From Nitrosomonas sp. (GTDB lineage Bacteria > Pseudomonadota > Gammaproteobacteria > Burkholderiales > Nitrosomonadaceae), in contig JAHBZZ010000023.1 in NCBI GenBank assembly GCA_019635215.1, forward strand, positions 1 to 50,700: a DNA stretch of 50,700 nt. The letters run 5' to 3'. The notes beneath the pieces were generated by a model that was not told where the DNA came from, did no database searches, and saw only the letters and a program-made list of their open reading frames with translations. The position numbers and the translations under genes were made by a program. Within the stretch, counting starts at the first letter, position 1. Every line of letters starts with the position of its first letter. Positions 45,071 through 50,700 of the stretch are shown here, piece after piece.

Positions 45071-45555
45071 GATTCAAAAATCTCCTTCAATGGTCTTTCG
45101 TAACGTTGCTTGATTGTTGCGACGAGTGCATCGGGATCTGTTTCATTCAGTGCATGTATCAGCAGAGTGCTGCGATCCGTCGAGAGCCGCGCCGACAGGG
45201 TGCCGGGCGTTAAAGTCACGCTGCTGGCCAGCAGGCTGATCGCGAGATCGGAGGTCAAATCCAGCGGCAGTTTGACAAACACGGGTGTCAGTTTATCCGG
45301 GTTGCCGAGAATCAGCCGCGCAACGGTGAAATTGGATACCACAATGTCATACAAAAATATGGCGCCAAAACGCAGCAGAGTCATCGGTTTGCGAATGACC
45401 GCTTTTTCCGGCCAGAAGCGGATTGTCAGCACCGGTATGATCCAGCCCAGTAGAAAACCGAGCAGAATGTGACCCGGCTCGATACTGTTGTTCAGCAGCA
45501 GCCATATGCCTGTAAGCACGGGTGTCAGCAAAGGATGCGGTAACAGCCGGGTCAT
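45064..45555 (-). CDS. mnhE: Mrp antiporter subunit E
   Basis: A 163-residue subunit: two N-terminal helices (PVLTGIWLLLNNSIEPGHILLGFLLGWIIPV), then a cytosolic domain with the family motif SVTLTPGTLSARLSTDRSTLLIHAL. It overlaps mnhD by 4 bases. Confidence 0.94.
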   Translation of the reverse strand: MTRLLPHPLLTPVLTGIWLLLNNSIEPGHILLGFLLGWIIPVLTIRFWPEKAVIRKPMTLLRFGAIFLYDIVVSNFTVARLILGNPDKLTPVFVKLPLDLTSDLAISLLASSVTLTPGTLSARLSTDRSTLLIHALNETDPDALVATIKQRYERPLKEIFESC

Positions 45556-47096
45556 GGTTGGATGACCTCCATGTGCAGTACCGATTTGATATACGTTTCG
45601 GGGTGCAGCAATTGATTTGCGATGGCGGCGGTGTAGTCGGTAACCGTTCCGGCGAAAATTACCAGACCGATACAGAATAATAACAGGCCGACAACCGGTG
45701 TCAGTTCTCCGGTTACGGATAGTACGCTGCGTGGTTTATTGATATCAGGATTGACGTTACCGGTATGCGGTTCCTGTGTGCGGTAAAACAGCATGCTGCC
45801 GCTGCGTGCCAGTGCAATGAGTGTGAACAGGCTGGTGACCAGTATGACGCCCATGATCCAGGGCAAATCCGGATGATGTAAGGCGGCGTTCAGGATCAGG
45901 AATTTACCGATGAAGCCCGATAAAGGCGGTAAGCCGGCGATCAGTATCGCGGTGATAAAAAACAGACTGCCCAGCAAGCGTTGTTGCTGGATAACCGGAC
46001 CGGGTTCAAACTGATCGTCCATGATATGACGCCGTTGAGCGATGCTGTCGGACAATAGAAAGAAGGCCGCTGCCGCAAAGGTCGAGTGCGGCAGATAATA
46101 CAATGCGGCGGTAATGCCCGCGGCTGAATTGATGCCGGTTGCCGTCAGCAATGTGCCGATGGAAGCGATCACCAGATAAGCTATCTGCTGGCGTAACCGG
46201 GTGCTGGCGAGAACGCCGAGAACGCCGATAATCAGTGTCAGTATGGCCATGGGCAGCAGCCATGTTTCGGTTAAATTGGCTGCAATGCCTGCCTGAGTGC
46301 CAAAGATCAGGGTATAAACGCGCAAAATGCTGTATGCGCCGACTTTCGTCATAATCGCAAATAATGCGGCAACCGCCGCCGTGGTGTGTGCATAAGCTGC
46401 TGGCAGCCATAAATAAAGCGGCACCAGCGCGGCTTTCAGGGAAAAAACGGCAAATAGCAGTAAACCGGCGATATGGATCAGCACCACGTCATCCGCAGGC
46501 GCGGCAGCCACTTTTACCGCCAGATCGGCCATATTAAGCGTTCCGAGCAGGCCATACAGTGTTCCTACTGCAAACAGAAACAGTGTCGAGCCGACCAGAT
46601 TGATGGTGACAAAATGCAGGCCGGCCTTGGTTCTCAAACGGCCGCCACCGTGCAGCAGCAGGCTGTACGACGCGAGCAGCAGGATTTCAAAAAACACAAA
46701 CAGGTTAAACAGATCGCCGGTGAGAAAAGCGCCGTTCAGGCCGAATAGCTGCAGCTGAAACAAAGTATGGAAATGCGCGCCGTTGCTGTCCGAGCCACGC
46801 GAGGCATAGAACAACGCGCAGATGGCGACGAGCGCAGTGATCGTCAGCATCCATACCGCCAGCCGGTCGGCGACCAGCACAATACCGAAAGGCGGTACCC
46901 AGTTACCTAACGCATAAACCAGAATTTCGCCGTTGCTGACTGTGTTTAACAGAACAACTGCGGTAATGATTTGCAATACGACTGAAATCAGACTGGCGGC
47001 ACGTTTCAACGGTAATTGACGGCCGGGCAGTAACAGCAGGGCAATACCTGCCAGCAGCGGCAACAGCACGGGAAAAATAGCGATATGGTTGATCAT
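45552..47096 (-). CDS. mnhD: Mrp antiporter subunit D
   Basis: A 514-residue, ~14-helix subunit of the NuoN/NuoM proton-channel family, including the helix Lys and Glu residues of that family (FFEILLLASYSLLLHGG, FSLKAALVPLYLWLPAAYAHTTAAVAALFAIMTKVGAYSILR). With MnhA it carries the ion paths of the antiporter. It overlaps mnhC and mnhE by 4 bases each. Confidence 0.95.
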   Translation of the reverse strand: MINHIAIFPVLLPLLAGIALLLLPGRQLPLKRAASLISVVLQIITAVVLLNTVSNGEILVYALGNWVPPFGIVLVADRLAVWMLTITALVAICALFYASRGSDSNGAHFHTLFQLQLFGLNGAFLTGDLFNLFVFFEILLLASYSLLLHGGGRLRTKAGLHFVTINLVGSTLFLFAVGTLYGLLGTLNMADLAVKVAAAPADDVVLIHIAGLLLFAVFSLKAALVPLYLWLPAAYAHTTAAVAALFAIMTKVGAYSILRVYTLIFGTQAGIAANLTETWLLPMAILTLIIGVLGVLASTRLRQQIAYLVIASIGTLLTATGINSAAGITAALYYLPHSTFAAAAFFLLSDSIAQRRHIMDDQFEPGPVIQQQRLLGSLFFITAILIAGLPPLSGFIGKFLILNAALHHPDLPWIMGVILVTSLFTLIALARSGSMLFYRTQEPHTGNVNPDINKPRSVLSVTGELTPVVGLLLFCIGLVIFAGTVTDYTAAIANQLLHPETYIKSVLHMEVIQP

Positions 47097-47422
47097 GGTT
47101 TGTGCTTGCCGTCCACGTGATCGTTACCCATTTCAGAAAATGCTTTCAATGCCAGTACAATGACAAAAGCCGTCATCCCAAAACTGATGACAATCGCCGT
47201 CAATACCAGCGCCTGCGGCAAGGGATCGGCATACCGGGAGATGCCATCGGCGATGATGGGGGGCGCGCCAATAGTTAACCGTCCCATGACCAGCAGGAAC
47301 AGATTCACAGCATACGATAAAAAGGTCAATCCCAGTACAACAGGAAATGTGCGCCCGCGCAGTGACAGATAAATGCCACTTGCCGTCAGTACGCCTATGA
47401 TTACAGCAATCAGCAGTTCCAT
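47093..47422 (-). CDS. mnhC: Mrp antiporter subunit C
   Basis: A 109-residue, three-helix subunit homologous to NuoK (GIYLSLRGRTFPVVLGLTFLSYAVNLFLLVMG, then DPLPQALVLTAIVISFGMTAFVIVLAL). It overlaps the mnhA stop by one base and mnhD by 4. Confidence 0.95.
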   Translation of the reverse strand: MELLIAVIIGVLTASGIYLSLRGRTFPVVLGLTFLSYAVNLFLLVMGRLTIGAPPIIADGISRYADPLPQALVLTAIVISFGMTAFVIVLALKAFSEMGNDHVDGKHKP

Positions 47423-50232
47423 CAGCGTATCCGCTTTCTGACGTTCACCGGATGGTTGTGGTGATGCACCAGCCCCAGGTGAACCAAAATGAGTAATGTG
47501 GCGCCGACAACGACGAGATAAACGCCCAGATCGAATGCCATCGCAGACGCCAGTTCAAATTCGCCGATAACCGGCCAACGGATGTGACTGAATGCCGATG
47601 TCAGGAAAGGATAGCCAAAAAACCAGCTTGCCAGTCCTGTAGCCGTGGCAATCAGCAGGCCGTAACCGATAATGGCATGCAGATTGAAGGGGATGCGTTC
47701 CTGAGTCCAGACAACGCCGTTGGCAAGGTATTGCATGACCAGTGCGACAGCAGTAATTAAACCGGCGATAAAGCCGCCGCCGGGTAAATTATGGCCGCGC
47801 AGCAGGATAAATAATGATACCAGCAGCGCCAACGGCAGCAGCAGGCGCGCAAAAGAAGCCATGATGACCGGATGCCTGTCCGTGTCCCATGTGCGCCCCT
47901 GGCTGTCATGACGGGATCCTGTCAGTTTCAGGTGCTCCAGCATGGCGTAGATGCCGAGGCCGGCCAATCCCAGTACGGTGATTTCACCCAGCGTATCATA
48001 ACCCCTGAAATCGACCAGAATCACATTCACAACATTGGTGCCACCGCCGTCGGGCAGGCTGTGTTCCAGAAAATAGTCGGCAATGGTTTCATAAGGCCGT
48101 GTCAATACCGCCCAAACCAGAAGCGCCACGCCGCCGCCGGCTGCGGAAGCAATGACCGCATCCCGACTGCGCAGCCATTTGCCCGATTCATTTGGAGATT
48201 CCTGCGGTAGGAAATATAAAGCCAGCAGCATCAGCACGATGGTGACCACTTCGACGGAGATCTGCGTTAGAGCCAGATCGGGTGCGGAAAATTTCACGAA
48301 AATCAGCGATATGCCCAGTCCTACGGTGCCTAATAAAATGAGTGAGACAAGCCGTTGCCGGTGCATGACGGCAGTCGCCACAGCGGCAATCACGATAATC
48401 AGCGCAACCAACAGGCTGACGCCATCAACCGGTAAAATGGCGCGTTCTCCGGTCAGGTGGTAATCGGTATCCATAGCCGACAGGCCGAGTGCCAGGATAA
48501 ACAGCATAAATATCAATATCATGCGCTGCAGCGATTGTTTGTCCAGAAAATGGGTAACGGTATTGGCGAGATAAAACAGTTTTGTCAGAAACAGTTCATA
48601 CAGGGTCTTGAAGCTCAGCCATTCCAGCCGCTCCTGCAGCGCGAATAACGGTCTGCGGATCAGGTAGAAAAGCACACCGCCAGCCAATGCAGTGATGCTC
48701 ATGTATAAAGCGGTATTAAAGCCATGCCAGATCGCTAGATCATGCTCCGGAACAGGGCCCTGCAGAACGCCGGATGCTGCGACGGACAGAATGGGTTCAA
48801 CAGTGAACGCCGGAAAAATGCCCACCAGCAGGCACAGCGCGACCAGAATTTCAATCGGTACTTTCATCCAGCGCGGCGGTTCATGCGGTTGTTTGGGCAA
48901 ATCGGGGGATATTTCACCAAAAAAAACGTTGTGAATAAACCGCAGGGAATAGGCCACGGCAAATATTCCGGCTAGTGTCGCTGTTGCCGGCAGCAACCAC
49001 CCCCAGGGTTGGTCGGTGACCGATAAGGTTTCGGCAAAGAACATTTCCTTGGACAGAAAGCCGTTGAACAACGGTACGCCCGCCATGGATGCCGTCGCGA
49101 CCATTGCGAGTAAACCGGTATACGGCATGTATTTCCACAAGCCGCTCAGTATGCGCATATCGCGTGTGCCCGTTTCATGATGAATAATGCCGGCAGCCAT
49201 GAACAATGAAGCTTTGAAAATCGCGTGGTTGATAATATGGAAAGTACCGGCAAGTGCGGCCATGGGCGTGCCAATACCGAACAGCAGCGTGATCAGACCC
49301 AGGTGGCTGATGGTGGAATAAGCCAGTAAGCCTTTCAGATCATGCTTGAATATCGCAATATAGGCGGCGACAACCAGTGTTACCGCGCCGGTGATACAAA
49401 CCAGCCAGAACCATGCCGATGTGCCTGATAATGCCGGAAATAACCGCGCCAGCAGAAAAACACCGGCCTTGACCATGGTAGCCGAATGCAGATAGGCGGA
49501 AACCGGCGTCGGCGCCGCCATCGCGTTGGGCAACCAGAAATGGAATGGAAACTGAGCCGACTTGGTAAATGCACCCAGTAATACCAGAATCAGCATGGGC
49601 AGATACAAGTCGTGTGCGCGGATCAGATCGCCGGATGCCAGAATATCCGTCAGATTATAGCTGCCGACGATATCGCCCAGCAGGATAAATCCGCCCAGTA
49701 ACGCCAGTCCGCCGCCGCCGGTGATGGCCAAGGCCATGCGCGCACCCATGCGTGATTCATGGCGTGTCTGCCAGTAGCTGATCAGCAGGAATGATGACAG
49801 GCTGGTTAATTCCCAGAAAATCAGCAATTGAATGATATTTTCGGATGTGGCGATGCCCAGCATGGAACCCATGAACATCAGCAGGTACGCATAAAAGCGC
49901 CCCATGTTATCGCGCTCGGACAGATAATAACGCGCGTAAAGAATGATCAGCAGACCGATGCACAGGATCAGAAGCACGAATAAAAGCCCCAGCCCATCCA
50001 GACGGAAGGCAAGATCTAACCCTAAACCTGATGCCGGCAGCGGAATCCAGCTGATGCTTTGCACCACGACCTGACCTGAAAAAGCCCCGGTGATGAACGG
50101 CAATAGGAAAGCCAGTGCGATCAAGGTGATCAGACCCGCTCCCCAGGCGGCGTACAGACGCCCCATGTGTGAAATTGCCGCGACTAAAGCAGCGCCCAGG
50201 AACGGCGTTAACGCAATGAGCGATAAATGCAT
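47422..50232 (-). CDS. mnhA: Mrp antiporter subunit A/B fusion
   Basis: A 936-residue subunit. The N-terminal ~500 residues are the NuoL-like MnhA proton-channel part ([55 protein letters not shown]); then an MbhD/E-like stretch (~610-770); the C-terminal ~135 residues (~800-936) are MnhB ([30 protein letters not shown]). Fused A and B is common in proteobacteria. As first gene it leads mnhA(B)CDEFG, a complete Na+/H+ antiporter that keeps cytosolic sodium and pH low at the cost of proton motive force. No clear ribosome site precedes the ATG. Confidence 0.95.
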   Translation of the reverse strand: MHLSLIALTPFLGAALVAAISHMGRLYAAWGAGLITLIALAFLLPFITGAFSGQVVVQSISWIPLPASGLGLDLAFRLDGLGLLFVLLILCIGLLIILYARYYLSERDNMGRFYAYLLMFMGSMLGIATSENIIQLLIFWELTSLSSFLLISYWQTRHESRMGARMALAITGGGGLALLGGFILLGDIVGSYNLTDILASGDLIRAHDLYLPMLILVLLGAFTKSAQFPFHFWLPNAMAAPTPVSAYLHSATMVKAGVFLLARLFPALSGTSAWFWLVCITGAVTLVVAAYIAIFKHDLKGLLAYSTISHLGLITLLFGIGTPMAALAGTFHIINHAIFKASLFMAAGIIHHETGTRDMRILSGLWKYMPYTGLLAMVATASMAGVPLFNGFLSKEMFFAETLSVTDQPWGWLLPATATLAGIFAVAYSLRFIHNVFFGEISPDLPKQPHEPPRWMKVPIEILVALCLLVGIFPAFTVEPILSVAASGVLQGPVPEHDLAIWHGFNTALYMSITALAGGVLFYLIRRPLFALQERLEWLSFKTLYELFLTKLFYLANTVTHFLDKQSLQRMILIFMLFILALGLSAMDTDYHLTGERAILPVDGVSLLVALIIVIAAVATAVMHRQRLVSLILLGTVGLGISLIFVKFSAPDLALTQISVEVVTIVLMLLALYFLPQESPNESGKWLRSRDAVIASAAGGGVALLVWAVLTRPYETIADYFLEHSLPDGGGTNVVNVILVDFRGYDTLGEITVLGLAGLGIYAMLEHLKLTGSRHDSQGRTWDTDRHPVIMASFARLLLPLALLVSLFILLRGHNLPGGGFIAGLITAVALVMQYLANGVVWTQERIPFNLHAIIGYGLLIATATGLASWFFGYPFLTSAFSHIRWPVIGEFELASAMAFDLGVYLVVVGATLLILVHLGLVHHHNHPVNVRKRIR

Positions 50233-50290
50233 ATCATATGAAATGCTGAAAGCAAAAACCTATAAAAAGGCTCTATTGTAGGCGATGTTT

Positions 50291-50482
50291 TCAGTTTAAA
50301 AAAACTTTTCGGCAAAAAGGTGGGGAAAACAATCGCTTGTTACTGACCATGCTAAACCGTCCAGCGGTATTTCGAATGGAAACTCTTGTACCGTTATCGA
50401 GTGAATTGCCTGTTGTACTCACTGTAGGTGTATGTTTTATGATAGGTTCGGTTGCGCGGTAGTTTATTGTTATTCGTGTCAT
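50291..50482 (-). CDS. Possible small hypothetical protein
   Basis: A 63-codon frame (MTRITINYRATEPIIKHTPTV... to ...PPFCRKVFLN) on the minus strand in the noncoding stretch 50233-50489. There is no ribosome site and no recognisable family; the Arg/Thr/Asn-rich content is undistinguished. Likely spurious, listed because the stretch holds no better candidate. Confidence 0.15.
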   Translation of the reverse strand: MTRITINYRATEPIIKHTPTVSTTGNSLDNGTRVSIRNTAGRFSMVSNKRLFSPPFCRKVFLN

Positions 50483-50489
50483 GGTTCTG

Positions 50490-50700
50490 TAAGAACCTGT
50501 TCAAGATCTCGCTGAAGGGCGCATTGCTGCGTTAAAATCGAACTCAAAATGCGCACATACTGCAAGTATGCTCCGTTTTTTACTCGGCGTAGGCGCCTCG
50601 CCTTACGGGCCAGCCTTACGGCTGTTCGCTACGCTTTGCTTGCGTCGTTCTATTTTGCCTTGCACTGTACCCCTTGATCGAGATATTGAACGGGTTCTAA
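50490..50700. repeat. MITE-like repeat family 1, 211-bp copy at the window end
   Basis: It begins TAAGAACCTG and ends GGGTTCTAA at the last base of the window, with ~30-base imperfect inverted ends. Compared with the 17071 copy it has ~64 extra bases in its middle (about 50583-50650), GC-richer and with internal repeats of the CCTTACGG type. No frame of useful length lies inside. Confidence 0.75.

Overview
Apart from its first ~2 kb, the window looks like the chromosome of a moderate-GC betaproteobacterium, most likely a Nitrosomonas-type ammonia oxidiser. This is inferred from gene order and protein style (atpIBEFHAGDC-glmU-glmS followed by yebC-ruvCAB, and an AttH/CrtC lipocalin-like gene next to an ABC transporter); no database was searched. 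Bases 1 to about 2065 are different: very GC-rich (38 of 60 bases G+C at 61-120, against 22 of 60 at 2221-2280), with a secreted metalloprotease carrying a C-terminal domain typical of Acidobacteria (Solibacter-type). The second gene of that block is cut off in mid-frame, so the left end is either an assembly chimera or a sharp foreign insertion.

Layout. 1-2065: GC-rich metalloprotease plus a truncated secreted protein. 2066-3730: two tiny ORFs, a worn terminal-inverted-repeat element, ridA (minus) and the wreck of an IS630-type transposase. 3731-9514: a two-module NRPS (A-T-C-A-T-TE) whose two adenylation domains both carry glycine-like specificity codes and whose thioesterase has Cys in place of the nucleophilic Ser; a perfect 52-bp palindrome lies downstream. 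10065-14379: a translationally coupled ABC ATPase / FtsX-type permease / AttH-like exported protein. 14614-20849: housekeeping genes (D,D-carboxypeptidase with SPOR domain, alpha/beta hydrolase, ComEA-like protein, pseudouridine synthase, PpiC, MsbA-like exporter). 21020-31302: the complete F-type ATP synthase operon with glmU and glmS. 31424-34327: yebC, ruvC (apparently ATT start), ruvA, ruvB. 34358-36892: small proteins of unknown function, including a tandem paralogous pair, one copy frameshifted. 36906-42889 (minus): an exported FecR-TPR-beta-barrel fusion protein and a CHASE2 adenylate cyclase. 43038-44236: yaaA and an NTF2-like protein. 44230-50232 (minus): a full Mrp/Mnh sodium/proton antiporter operon with A and B fused.

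Two dispersed short repeat families with terminal inverted repeats (MITE-like) occur: family 1 at 2496, 17071 and 50490 (the last ends exactly at the window end), family 2 at 40451 and 44636 (the latter wedged between mnhF and mnhG).

The most interesting items are the NRPS with its Cys thioesterase and predicted Gly-Gly chemistry, and the predicted envelope-spanning pair FecR-TPR-barrel / CHASE2 cyclase. The ATP synthase and Mrp operons set the bioenergetic background: one makes ATP from the proton gradient, the other exchanges sodium for protons.
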